From Nocardia acidivorans NBRC 108247 (GTDB taxonomy: Bacteria > Actinomycetota > Actinomycetes > Mycobacteriales > Mycobacteriaceae), in contig NZ_BDAW01000040.1 in NCBI RefSeq assembly GCF_001625085.1, forward strand, positions 19,292 through 83,291: a DNA stretch of 64,000 nucleotides, given 5' to 3'. The notes below the pieces were generated by a model. It had not been told where the DNA came from. It made no database searches and saw only the letters and a list, made by a program, of their open reading frames with translations. How positions within the stretch are numbered: position 1 is the first letter of the stretch; each line of letters starts with the position of its first letter. Shown one piece after another: positions 56,625 through 64,000 of the stretch. The position numbers and the translations under genes were made by a program.

Positions 56625-57353
56625 TCAATTCCGTTCCGGCGCAGCGCAACCGTCCGGTCCGCACGCCTGGGCATCCTCGGACCCGGCCAGTGTCACCAAC
56701 TTCGGTGCGTGATCACTCCAGGCCTGTTCGAGCGCCCGCGCGAACACCTCCGGCGGCTGCGCACCGGAAACCCCGTACTTGCGGTCGATCACGAAGAACG
56801 GCACACCCCGCGCCCCGAGCGCGGCGGCCTCGGCCTCATCGGCCCGCACCGCCTCGGCATAGGCCTCGGGGTCCTCGAGTACCGCGCGTACCGCGGTCTC
56901 GTCGAATCCGGCCCCGACCGCGACCTGAACCAACCGCTCGGCATCGCCGAACAGCGGCGCTTCCTCCGCGAAATTGGCGGCGTACAGCGCGTCCAACAGC
57001 GCCTCCTGCCGTCCCTGCTCCAGCGCGAAGTGCAGCAGTCGATGCATATCGAAGCTATTGCCGAAGTCTCGCCCGGAGATCTGATAGGTCAGCCCGGCCG
57101 CCTCGGCCTGCGCCCCGATCCCGCGCTCATTGGCCGCGGCCTGCGCCTCACTGATGCCGTACTTCTCCGCGATATGCGGCACCACCGCATCGCTGTGATC
57201 GCGCGGCAGCGTCGGATCCAACTCGAAGGATTTGTGCACCACCCGCACGGCGTCGCGGTGCGGGAACGCTTCGAGGGCCTCCTCGAACCGCCGCTTGCCC
57301 AGATAGCAGAACGGGCAGTTGATATCGGTCCAGATCTCGACCTGTACGGCCAT
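56625..57353 (-). CDS. DsbA family oxidoreductase, FrnE-like
   Basis: A 242-residue thioredoxin-fold protein with the inserted helical domain of the DsbA/2-hydroxychromene-2-carboxylate isomerase class. The redox motif is in EIWTDINCPFCYLGKRRFEE, followed by FELDPTLPRDHSD and the conserved cis-Pro region ARGVPFFVIDRKYGVSGAQP. The C-terminus holds extra Cys (QACGPDGCAAPE). No signal peptide is seen, so it is cytoplasmic. It is convergent with the upstream block, stops 3 bp apart. Start ATG 57353 is preferred to GTG 57356. Confidence 0.92.
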   Translation of the reverse strand: MAVQVEIWTDINCPFCYLGKRRFEEALEAFPHRDAVRVVHKSFELDPTLPRDHSDAVVPHIAEKYGISEAQAAANERGIGAQAEAAGLTYQISGRDFGNSFDMHRLLHFALEQGRQEALLDALYAANFAEEAPLFGDAERLVQVAVGAGFDETAVRAVLEDPEAYAEAVRADEAEAAALGARGVPFFVIDRKYGVSGAQPPEVFARALEQAWSDHAPKLVTLAGSEDAQACGPDGCAAPERN

Positions 57354-57663
57354 CACACCTCACTCGATAGCGGAAACTCGCAGGCCGGAGACCCGGCCAT
57401 CGCACTGTTGCAACCGGCGGCGACCGCGGATGATTCCACGGTGACCCGGCTCACGCCGCGCGGCCCGAACGGATTAACGGTGCGTTAGCGGGCGGCTGTG
57501 CGACCGACCGTATACGCCACTCCGTGCGCGTCTGCTGCCATCGCGTGCCAATCTCGTTCCGGCCGTTCGATTCCGGTGCTGAACACGCGTTACGCTGGCG
57601 CGGCTCAATCCGGGGCGACGTTCGTTGCCCCGGTCGAAAACCGCACCGCCAGAAGGATTTCGC
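57354..57663. other. 310-bp divergent intergenic region
   Basis: Holds the promoters of the DsbA-like gene (minus) and of the small secreted protein gene (plus). TACGCT at 57591-57596 is a fair -10 for the latter, giving a leader of about 60 nt with the AGAAGGA SD. No RNA gene, ORF or repeat of interest was found. Confidence 0.4.
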
Positions 57664-57987
57664 ATGCGTTTTGGGGGAAACCGACCCGCCCTGATCGGCC
57701 GGTCCACCGCGCTGGTCAAGCGCTCCGCACTGCCCGCCCTGTTCGCCGCCGTACTGGGCGCGGCCGCCTTCACCTCGGCCCCGGCCACCGCCGCGCCGGT
57801 GCTGATGGAGGCCGCCTGCCCGGCCAGTCAGTACGAGAACGCCGCGGGCAATTGCGTCCAGCGCCCGACCCAGTCCGATACCGCGCCCGAGGGTGCGACC
57901 GCGCGCTGCGGCGACGGCACCTACAGCTTCAGCCAGACCCGCCGCGGCACCTGCTCGCACCACGGCGGCGTCTCGCAGTGGCTGTAA
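57664..57987 (+). CDS. secreted DUF3761-like small protein
   Basis: A 107-residue exported protein. A long twin-basic N-region is followed by a hydrophobic segment (ALPALFAAVLGAAAFTS) and an AxA-type cleavage site near SAPATAAP. The mature part has four Cys and the DUF3761 tail CGDGTYSFSQTRRGTCSHHG followed by GVSQWL. The family is widespread in actinobacteria and some fungi-associated bacteria; its role is unknown. ATG 57664 is set by AGAAGGA 7 nt upstream. It is monocistronic. Confidence 0.88.
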   Translation: MRFGGNRPALIGRSTALVKRSALPALFAAVLGAAAFTSAPATAAPVLMEAACPASQYENAAGNCVQRPTQSDTAPEGATARCGDGTYSFSQTRRGTCSHHGGVSQWL

Positions 57988-58051
57988 TCGGCTGACCGGT
58001 TCGCCGTCCCGATTCGGGGCCCGGGACGGCGTTCGGGAACAATGAGCTGTC

Positions 58052-58753
58052 GTGGATGCCGAACAACTGGCCGTCGAACCCCTGCTCGCCGCGCGACGAC
58101 TGCTCGGCGCGACCCTGTGGTCCGGACCGGTCGGCATGCGAATTGTCGAGGTCGAGGCGTACGGGGGCGACCCCACCGGACCCTGGCATGATCCCGCCGC
58201 GCACGCCGGCCGCGGCCGCACCCCGCGCAATGCCGTCATGTTCGGCCCGCCCGGCGTGCTCTACGTCTACTTCAGCTACGGCATGCACACCTGCGTGAAT
58301 GTGGTGACCGGACCCGACGGCACCGCCAGCGCCGTCCTGATCCGCGCGGGCGAGATCATCGCGGGCGAGCAGCAGGCCCGCGCCCGCCGCCCCGCCGCGC
58401 GCACCGATACCGCACTGGCCCAAGGTCCGGGCAATGTCGGAAGCGCCCTCGGAATCACCCTGAGCGACTACGGAATCGGCCTCTTCGACCCGAAATCCCC
58501 GATCCGACTCGAACTCGGACCCGAAATCACCGATCCCGCAGCGATTTCCGCCGGACCCCGGGTGGGGGTGAGCCTGGCCGCCGACCGCCCCTGGCGACTC
58601 TGGCTCACCGATTCCCCCGCGGTCTCGGCCTACCGCCGCAGCCCGCGCGCCCCGCGCCCGGACCGCCCGGCTCGAGCGCCCGAGTCCGGCGGTCGATCCG
58701 GCAAACCCAAGCGCGCGCCGGTCTACCGTGGATGGGGAACACAGCCGTACTAG
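58052..58753 (+). CDS. mpg: DNA-3-methyladenine glycosylase (AAG/MPG family)
   Basis: A 233-residue alkyladenine glycosylase that excises alkylated purines. The catalytic Glu lies in RIVEVEAYGGDPTGPW, followed by the substrate-flipping HAGRGRTPRNAVMFGPPGVL segment (Arg/Asn/Met) and the YVYFSYGMHTCVNVVTG strand; the base-pocket region ALAQGPGNVGSALGI is also typical. The C-terminal 40 residues are a basic Arg/Pro/Ser tail, longer than in the human-type core. The start is GTG 58052 with no strong SD. Rv1688 is the positional counterpart in M. tuberculosis. Confidence 0.95.
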   Translation: MDAEQLAVEPLLAARRLLGATLWSGPVGMRIVEVEAYGGDPTGPWHDPAAHAGRGRTPRNAVMFGPPGVLYVYFSYGMHTCVNVVTGPDGTASAVLIRAGEIIAGEQQARARRPAARTDTALAQGPGNVGSALGITLSDYGIGLFDPKSPIRLELGPEITDPAAISAGPRVGVSLAADRPWRLWLTDSPAVSAYRRSPRAPRPDRPARAPESGGRSGKPKRAPVYRGWGTQPY

Positions 58754-58764
58754 GGGGTCCGTCC

Positions 58765-59322
<558 letters not shown>

Positions 59323-60714
59323 TCACACCGCCGAAACAGCCCCGTACACCTGGATATACAGCTCCCGCAGTGTCGCCGCGGTCACCTCGGTGCCGGTGCG
59401 ATCCATATACCCCTGCACATGCCGGGCGAATTCGATCTGCCGGCGGCGCGACATCTCGATCCCGTACTCCTGCTCCAGCAGATACGCGATACCGCCCTTG
59501 CCGGACTGCGAATTGACCCGGATCACCGCATCGTAGGAGCGGCCCACATCGGCCGGATCGATCGGCAGATACGGTACCCGCCAAGGGATTTCACTCTCCG
59601 GCAGCCCCGATCGCTCGGCCCGGGCCCGATGCTCGGCGAACCCCTTCTTGATGGCGTCCTGATGCGTGCCGGAGAACGCGGTGTACACCAGATCGCCCGC
59701 ATAGGGATGCCGATCGTGAATCGGCAATCGGGTGCAGTACACCACGGTCCTGCGCACCGCGTCGATATCGGAGTAGTCGACCATCGGATTCACGCCCTGC
59801 GCATGCAGATTCAGCGCCAGCACCGCCAGATCCACATTGCCGGTGCGCTCACCATTGCCGAAGACGCAGCCCTCCACGCGCTGCGCCCCCGCCAAGACCG
59901 CCAGCTCGGCGCAGGCGATACCGGTGCCGCGGTCGTTATGCGGATGCACCGACAGGATGACGCTGTCCCGCCGGGCCAGATTCCGATGCATGTACTCGAT
60001 CTGATCGGCGTACACATTCGGCGTCGCCACCTCGACCGTGGCGGGCAGATTCAAGATCACCGGCCGCTCCGGCCGCGCATCCCACAGCGCGGTGATCCGA
60101 TCGCAGATGTCCAGCACGAAATCAGGTTCGGTCAGCATGAACACCTCGGGCGAGAACTGGAACCGCACATTGGGCAGATCCCCTGCCAACTCCAGAATGT
60201 CGCGTGCGCCCGCCATGATCAGCTCGGCGACGTCGGCGCGGGACGCACCCAGCACCACTTCCCGCCAGGTCGGGGCGGTGGCGCAATACATGTGCAGCAC
60301 AACATCATTGGTGAGTCCACGGATCGACTCCACGGTCCGCTCGATCAAATCCCGTCGCGCCGGGGTGAATACGACGATCGACACGTCCTCGGGAGCGAGG
60401 CTCTCGGTGCCGATCAGCCGCACGAAGTCGAAGTCGGCCTGGGAGGCGCTGGGGTACCCGACCTCGATCTCCTTGTAGCCCATGGCCACCAGCATCTCGA
60501 AGAACCGGCGCTTGCGATCGGGATCCATCGGCTCGGTCAGGGCCTGATTGCCGTCCCGCAGATCCACCGGCACCCACAGCGGGGCCTCGGTCATCCGGTT
60601 GGACGGCCACTGGCGCTCGGTCAGCGGTACCGAAACCCGTTCGTACACATCGTGATACCGATGCGAGGGCATGGCGGAGGGCTGCTGACGATTCCAGTTC
60701 TGGGAAGAAAACAC
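59323..60714 (-). CDS. leuA: 2-isopropylmalate synthase, short form lacking the C-terminal regulatory domain
   Basis: A 463-residue enzyme condensing 2-ketoisovalerate and acetyl-CoA in leucine synthesis. The TIM barrel shows PLWVPVDLRDGNQAL, KEIEVGYPSASQADFDFV, metal-binding VHPHNDRGTGIACAEL and NGERTGNVDLAVLAL; subdomains I and II follow (FSGTHQDAIKKGF, VNSQSGKGGIAYLL). The protein ends at LRELYIQVYGAVSAV, where LeuA of M. tuberculosis continues with the leucine-binding allosteric domain, so feedback inhibition should be absent. Start is GTG 60714, with ATG 60672 as alternative. A leucine leader peptide lies 70 nt upstream. Possibly one of two leuA genes in the genome. Confidence 0.9.
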   Translation of the reverse strand: MFSSQNWNRQQPSAMPSHRYHDVYERVSVPLTERQWPSNRMTEAPLWVPVDLRDGNQALTEPMDPDRKRRFFEMLVAMGYKEIEVGYPSASQADFDFVRLIGTESLAPEDVSIVVFTPARRDLIERTVESIRGLTNDVVLHMYCATAPTWREVVLGASRADVAELIMAGARDILELAGDLPNVRFQFSPEVFMLTEPDFVLDICDRITALWDARPERPVILNLPATVEVATPNVYADQIEYMHRNLARRDSVILSVHPHNDRGTGIACAELAVLAGAQRVEGCVFGNGERTGNVDLAVLALNLHAQGVNPMVDYSDIDAVRRTVVYCTRLPIHDRHPYAGDLVYTAFSGTHQDAIKKGFAEHRARAERSGLPESEIPWRVPYLPIDPADVGRSYDAVIRVNSQSGKGGIAYLLEQEYGIEMSRRRQIEFARHVQGYMDRTGTEVTAATLRELYIQVYGAVSAV

Positions 60715-60742
60715 GGTTTGTCGTTCTTTCGCGTCGGAGGCA

Positions 60743-60826
60743 GACCGGCGCAGCACTTCAACCCGCGGGCGGGGTGCCGGCCGATCAAACCCCGCTGCGG
60801 CGAAGAAGCAGAAGCAGCGCACCCCG
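60743..60826 (-). promoter_or_regulatory. alternative RNA stems between leader peptide and leuA
   Basis: In the leuA leader RNA, CGGGGTGC inside the leader peptide gene (60826-60819) is complementary to GCACCCCG (60777-60770). A second stem pairs GGCCGGC (60782-60776) with GCCGGTC (60749-60743). The two stems share bases 60776-60777 and cannot form together, as expected for an attenuator in which the ribosome position decides the fold. No clear U run follows, so translation-level control is also possible. Confidence 0.55.
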
Positions 60827-60832
60827 TGTCAT
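60785..60832 (-). CDS. leuL: leucine leader peptide (attenuator) of leuA
   Basis: A 15-residue ORF, MTRGALLLLLRRSGV, begins at ATG 60832 and ends at TGA 60787-60785. Five consecutive Leu codons (CTG CTT CTG CTT CTT), three of them CTT, which is rare in such GC-rich genes, followed by two Arg, match the leader-peptide logic of ribosome-mediated attenuation: when charged Leu-tRNA is short, the ribosome stalls and alters folding of the downstream RNA. The ORF starts 9 nt after a TATAGT -10 on the same strand and lies 70 nt upstream of the leuA GTG. Too short for ordinary gene calling. The function is inferred, but the Leu run in this position is very unlikely by chance. Confidence 0.82.
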   Translation of the reverse strand: MTRGALLLLLRRSGV

Positions 60833-60841
60833 GTGGCTTAG

Positions 60842-60868
60842 ACTATAGGGAACTCACTCCTCAGACAA
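60842..60868 (-). promoter_or_regulatory. promoter of the leuA leader transcript
   Basis: TATAGT (60847-60842) is a near-consensus -10, with TTGTCT (60868-60863) upstream at a 15-bp spacer. Transcription would begin at about 60835, a few bases before the leader-peptide ATG. The same segment is the upstream region of the divergent GntR gene, so a regulator bound here could affect both. Confidence 0.6.
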
Positions 60869-60887
60869 GTAGAGAGGTAAAACGGAT

Positions 60888-61556
60888 ATGTCCCAGGTCC
60901 AGCGGCACCCGCTAGCCGCGCAAGCCGCGGAGGTGCTCCTCGAACGGCTGCGCGCGGGGGAGTGGGAGCTGGGCCACCGGCTGCCCGGCGAAACCACCCT
61001 GGCCGCCCAGCTCGGCGTCGGCCGCTCCACCCTGCGCGAGGCCATTCGCGAACTCGCGGGCAAGGGCGTCCTCGAAAGTCGGCAGGGCGCGGGCGTTTTC
61101 GTCACCGCCCTGGAGGTGGCCGAGGACTGGAACGCGGTGCTGCGCCGCTCCGATATCGCCGCCGTCATCGAGGCCCGCACCGCCATCGAGGCCGAGGCCG
61201 CCGCCCTCGCCGCCGACCGCCGCACCCCCGCCGACCTGCGAAACATCCTGCGCGCCCTCACCGCTCGCGCCGAGGCCGGTGATTCGGTGGAGGCCCTGGT
61301 CGACGCCGATACCGCCTTCCACCGGACCGTCATCGTCGCCGCGCACAATGACATCCTGCTGGAGATGTTCAATGCCTTCGTCCCGCGCCTGCGCCGCGCC
61401 ATGGTGGAGATGCTGCGTATCAAGCCCATTGCGCATCCGGCCGCCGACCAGCACGCGCACGAGGACCTCTATGTAGCAATCCGCGCCCGCAAGCCGGAGG
61501 CGGCCACGACCGCCAGCCGCGTCCACCTGACCGCTCTCAAGGTCGCCCTCAGCTAG
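60888..61556 (+). CDS. GntR family regulator, FadR/FCD subfamily
   Basis: A 222-residue GntR regulator with wHTH in residues about 8-75 (GHRLPGETTLAAQLGVGRST, then LREAIRELAGKGVLESRQGA) and an FCD helical effector domain (IEARTAIEAEAAALAADRRT, DADTAFHRTVIVAAHNDILL with the metal-site His). AGAGGT lies about 10 nt before the ATG. It diverges from leuA, separated by the leader region, so it may regulate leuA or itself. No transporter or catabolic gene is adjacent on its side; the following gene is a DoxX protein 137 bp away. Ligand unknown. Confidence 0.92.
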   Translation: MSQVQRHPLAAQAAEVLLERLRAGEWELGHRLPGETTLAAQLGVGRSTLREAIRELAGKGVLESRQGAGVFVTALEVAEDWNAVLRRSDIAAVIEARTAIEAEAAALAADRRTPADLRNILRALTARAEAGDSVEALVDADTAFHRTVIVAAHNDILLEMFNAFVPRLRRAMVEMLRIKPIAHPAADQHAHEDLYVAIRARKPEAATTASRVHLTALKVALS

Positions 61557-61693
61557 CGAATCAGCCGCTGAGCAGGCATAACACATTCTCCGAAATTTTC
61601 TTCGCCGACGCCGATGAGTTTCCGAACCGGGCCCCGTCTGTACCAATGACCGAGTTCAACCCCGAACTCGCAAGCCCCAGAAGGACACTCGAC

Positions 61694-62131
61694 ATGACCG
61701 CCATCACCGCCTCCGCCCGAACCGTCTCCGCCACCGCTTCCGCCACCCCCGGCAAGACCCGCAACCGGGTGCTGTGGACCCTGCAGATCCTGTTCGGCCT
61801 CTTCTTCATCCTCGCCTCGGGCCTGCCGAAGCTGGTCGGCCAGCACGACGCGGTCGAGGCATTCCGCACCATCGGCTGGGGCGAATGGTTCCGCTACTTC
61901 ACCGGCGTGGTGGAGGTCTCCGGCGGTATCGGCCTGCTGGTTCCCCGCCTGAGCGGTCCGGCCGCCGCGGGCCTGTCCATCACCACCGTGCTGGCCTCGC
62001 TGACCCAGATCTTCCTGCTCGACGCCCCGGCCCTGGCGCCCTTCCCGCTGATCCTGGCGGTCATGTTCGCCTGGATCGCCTACGAGCGCCGTGCCTCCTT
62101 CTCGACCTTCACGAACCTGATCAAGCACTGA
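61694..62131 (+). CDS. DoxX family membrane protein
   Basis: A 145-residue protein with four transmembrane helices typical of DoxX-like proteins: LWTLQILFGLFFILASGLPK, GEWFRYFTGVVEVSGGIGLL, AAAGLSITTVLASLTQIFLL and APFPLILAVMFAWIAYERR. The family includes quinone-related and redox-associated membrane proteins, with no firm function in actinobacteria. ATG 61694 is chosen because AGAAGGA lies 8 nt upstream; an in-frame ATG at 61646 has none. A very strong terminator hairpin follows 24 bp after the stop. Confidence 0.88.
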   Translation: MTAITASARTVSATASATPGKTRNRVLWTLQILFGLFFILASGLPKLVGQHDAVEAFRTIGWGEWFRYFTGVVEVSGGIGLLVPRLSGPAAAGLSITTVLASLTQIFLLDAPALAPFPLILAVMFAWIAYERRASFSTFTNLIKH

Positions 62132-62155
62132 CCTTCGTGAATATCGCTTCGACGC

Positions 62156-62191
62156 CTGATCCGTCTCCGAGCACACTCGGAGGCGGATCAG
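62156..62191 (+). terminator. strong hairpin after the DoxX gene
   Basis: A 16-bp stem, CTGATCCGTCTCCGAG with CTCGGAGGCGGATCAG (one T:G pair), closed by a CACA tetraloop. No U run. Intrinsic-type terminator of high-GC form. Confidence 0.85.
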
Positions 62192-62280
62192 CGGCGTGCG
62201 GATGAGAGCGGCGACGCCCTCATCCGTTTCTCGCGTTCGCAGGCGGGGCTTGCTCGCGAGGTGAGAACGAAGCGAACCCC

Positions 62281-62324
62281 TCGGCCCCGGCCCGCTCGAC
62301 ACGCTGTCGAGGGGCCGGGGCCGA
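62281..62324 (+). terminator. second large hairpin between DoxX gene and tyrS
   Basis: A 19-bp stem with one bulged G: TCGGCCCCGGCCC (62281-62293) and CTCGAC (62295-62300) pair with GTCGAG (62306-62311) and GGGCCGGGGCCGA (62312-62324), loop ACGCT. It ends 39 bp before the tyrS start. It may be a back-up terminator or part of a tyrS leader; no T-box features are seen. Confidence 0.6.
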
Positions 62325-62362
62325 CCTACTGGTCAACGGGCATTCCGGGTGCGGAAAGATAG

Positions 62363-63649
62363 GTGAGCGTGAACGGCGACATCATTGATGAACTGACTTG
62401 GCGCGGATTGATCGCGCAGTCCACCGATCTGGACGCCTTGCGTGCGGAGCTGGCCAAGGGGCCGATCACCCTCTATGCCGGATTCGACCCCACCGCGGCG
62501 AGCCTGCACGCCGGGCACCTGGTTCCGCTGTTGGCGCTCAAGCGCTTTCAGCGCGCGGGCAATCGCCCGGTGGTGCTCGCGGGCGGCGCCACCGGTCTGA
62601 TCGGCGACCCCCGGGACGTGGGCGAGCGCACCATGAACTCCACCGACACCGTGGCCGAATGGGCCGGGCGCATCCGCTCCCAGCTGGAGCGCTTCGTCGA
62701 TATCGACGATTCGCCCACCGGTGCGATCATCGCCAACAATATGGATTGGACCGGCCCGCTGAGCGCGGTCTCCTTCCTGCGCGATACCGGCAAGCACTTC
62801 TCGGTGAACGTCATGCTGGCCCGGGATACGGTCAAGCGCCGCCTGGAGGGCGAGGGCATGTCCTACACCGAGTTCTCCTACATGCTGTTGCAGGCCAACG
62901 ACTTCCTGCAGCTGCGCCGCAATCACGGCTGCACCCTGCAGGTCGGCGGCTCGGATCAGTGGGGCAACATCATCGCCGGCGTGGAGCTCAACCGTCGCGT
63001 CGACGGCGAGCATGTGCACGCCCTCACCGTTCCCCTGGTGACCTCCGCCGACGGCAAGAAGTTCGGCAAGTCCACCGGTGGCGGCAGCCTCTGGCTCGAT
63101 CCCGAGATGACCAGCCCGTACGCCTGGTACCAGTACTTCGTGAACACCGCCGACGCGGATGTGGTCCGCTACCTGCGCTGGTTCACCTTCCTGTCCCGCG
63201 AGGAGCTCGACGAGCTGGAGACCGCGACCGCCGAGCGCCCGCACGCCCGCGAGGCGCAGCGCCGCCTGGCCGCCGAGATGACCACGCTCGTGCACGGTGA
63301 GGAGAACACCCGCTCGGTGCAGCTCGCGAGCCAGGCGCTGTTCGGTCGCGGTGAACTCCGCGATTTGAACGAGCCGACCCTCGCCGCCGCGCTCACCGAG
63401 GCCGCGGTCGAAGGCAAGGTCGCCGAGGCCACCGCGAAATCGACGATTGTCGACCTGCTGGTGTCCAGCGGACTCTCCGAAAGTCGCGCCGCGGCCCGCC
63501 GCGCTGTCAATGAGGGTGGCGCATCGGTGAACAACGAACGCGTCGCAGATCTGGAGTGGACTCCCTCGGAATCGGACTATCTGCACGGACGCTGGCTGGT
63601 GCTGCGCCGCGGTAAGAAGAATTTCGCGGGCGTCCGCAAAGCCGATTGA
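62363..63649 (+). CDS. tyrS: tyrosyl-tRNA synthetase
   Basis: A 428-residue class I synthetase charging tRNA-Tyr. The HIGH-type motif is in GFDPTAASLHAGHLVPLLAL, the tyrosine pocket includes SYMLLQANDFLQL and VGGSDQWGNIIAG, the KMSKS-type motif is KKFGKSTGG, and a C-terminal S4 RNA-binding domain spans about residues 360-420 (SSGLSESRAAARRAVNEGGA). The start may be GTG 62363 or GTG 62369; the second would lie 8 nt after an AAAGAT hexamer. It precedes the probable rRNA operon promoters, an arrangement also known in related genera. Confidence 0.97.
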   Translation: MSVNGDIIDELTWRGLIAQSTDLDALRAELAKGPITLYAGFDPTAASLHAGHLVPLLALKRFQRAGNRPVVLAGGATGLIGDPRDVGERTMNSTDTVAEWAGRIRSQLERFVDIDDSPTGAIIANNMDWTGPLSAVSFLRDTGKHFSVNVMLARDTVKRRLEGEGMSYTEFSYMLLQANDFLQLRRNHGCTLQVGGSDQWGNIIAGVELNRRVDGEHVHALTVPLVTSADGKKFGKSTGGGSLWLDPEMTSPYAWYQYFVNTADADVVRYLRWFTFLSREELDELETATAERPHAREAQRRLAAEMTTLVHGEENTRSVQLASQALFGRGELRDLNEPTLAAALTEAAVEGKVAEATAKSTIVDLLVSSGLSESRAAARRAVNEGGASVNNERVADLEWTPSESDYLHGRWLVLRRGKKNFAGVRKAD

Positions 63650-63662
63650 TCTTGTTTCTCAT

Positions 63663-63692
63663 GACCTGGGTCACAAATAGGTGACCCGGGTC
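63663..63692 (+). terminator. hairpin after tyrS
   Basis: GACCTGGGTCAC (63663-63674) pairs with GTGACCCGGGTC (63681-63692) with one wobble and a 6-nt loop, 13 bp after the tyrS stop. Confidence 0.8.
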
Positions 63693-63751
63693 GGGGAACG
63701 GCCCGTCGCGGCCCCTTGCGACCTGCGACGACACGCCCGTGACCAGGCGAT

Positions 63752-63780
63752 TTGACGTTCCGTTTCCCGCCACGTAACTT
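63752..63780 (+). promoter_or_regulatory. upstream (P1) promoter of a probable rRNA operon
   Basis: TTGACG (63752-63757) and TAACTT (63775-63780) with a 17-bp spacer form a good sigma-A promoter. It points away from tyrS into the end of the window and stands 160 bp before a second promoter. Confidence 0.65.
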
Positions 63781-63911
63781 ATTCCAGGTCAGAGCGACAC
63801 GGACACCGACCGGATGCCAAACGCCCAGCTCAGAAGCTGGAAACGGGATTCGGACAACGAGGTCGTACGAGGAGCGCCTGACAGCCCGCAGAACGATCAA
63901 GATACCCGAGC

Positions 63912-63940
63912 TTGACTCGATGGATCTCGGCCGTTAGGCT
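63912..63940 (+). promoter_or_regulatory. downstream (P2) promoter of a probable rRNA operon
   Basis: TTGACT (63912-63917) and TAGGCT (63935-63940) with a 17-bp spacer, followed by GGAAAAGTTGCC. The -35/-10 pair and the GTTGCC after the start region strongly resemble mycobacterial and nocardial rrn promoters, whose transcripts carry a GGTTGCC-like leader. No ORF of note lies in 63650-64000, so a 16S rRNA gene probably follows outside the window. Confidence 0.72.
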
Positions 63941-64000
63941 GGAAAAGTTGCCTCAGAGACTATCCGGGACAAAGAGCCCGAGAAGTTCTGTGCGCGCCTG

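Noticed and set aside
62281..62362. T-box leader for tyrS
   Set aside because: There is a strong hairpin, but no specifier loop, T-box sequence or antiterminator alternative was found, and there is room for only about 80 nt.

Overview
The window is high-GC actinobacterial chromosome, most likely from a Nocardia or close Nocardiaceae relative. The evidence is the GC-rich codon use, GTG/TTG starts, many TAnnnT -10 elements 6-7 nt before start codons, mycobacterial-type families (Ddn-like F420 oxidoreductase, TIGR00027 methyltransferase, LCP protein, a Rv1683-type fusion) and a gene order argCJBDFRGH ... Rv1683-like ... Trm112 ... TetR/ABC ... mpg ... tyrS that matches, from memory, the M. tuberculosis Rv1652-Rv1689 segment, here interrupted by accessory blocks.

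Layout. 1-5.7 kb: an SDR oxidoreductase, three uncharacterised proteins, an F420-type oxidoreductase and a LytR-CpsA-Psr wall ligase. 5.7-13.1 kb: a divergent catabolic cluster (RidA, IclR regulator and KDG kinase on minus; PLP deaminase, D-aminoacylase-type deacylase, KDPG aldolase and GntP permease on plus). Together these encode a plausible complete route from an N-acyl-D-glucosaminate (oxidised GlcNAc) to pyruvate and glyceraldehyde-3-phosphate. 13.1-23.3 kb: arginine biosynthesis with twin ARG boxes before argC and argG, a truncated wHTH gene between argR and argG, and a methyltransferase translationally coupled into argG-argH. 23.3-28.5 kb: a small conserved ORF, SMR pump, threonine ammonia-lyase, a 16-bp tandem repeat, a frameshifted secreted-protein gene, and a GntR regulator with an NCS1 permease.

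28.6-33.0 kb: a 2-methylisoborneol operon made of family 2B encapsulin shell, MIB synthase, GPP C-methyltransferase and type I IPP isomerase. The MIB synthase gene carries a frameshift and an in-frame stop that removes the C-terminal RY motif, while the other three genes are intact. 33.4-45.3 kb: the Rv1683-like fusion, a methyltransferase, a LysR remnant, a sugar aminotransferase and GT2 facing a YfhO-like GT-C and GtrA (a three-component glycosylation set), Trm112, and a TetR/ABC exporter operon. 45.5-57.4 kb: multicopper oxidase, LtrA, then a block of epimerase, two-component system, GT-C, GT2, DUF2064 and molybdopterin oxidoreductase, then a DsbA/FrnE protein. 57.6-64 kb: small secreted protein, mpg, Clp-N-only protein, a short leuA behind a leucine-rich leader peptide, a GntR regulator, DoxX, tyrS, and two tandem strong promoters that look like the start of an rRNA operon lying just beyond the window.

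No tRNA, CRISPR array, transposase or attachment site was recognised. Three apparent frameshifts lie in short C or G runs, so sequencing error cannot be excluded for those genes.
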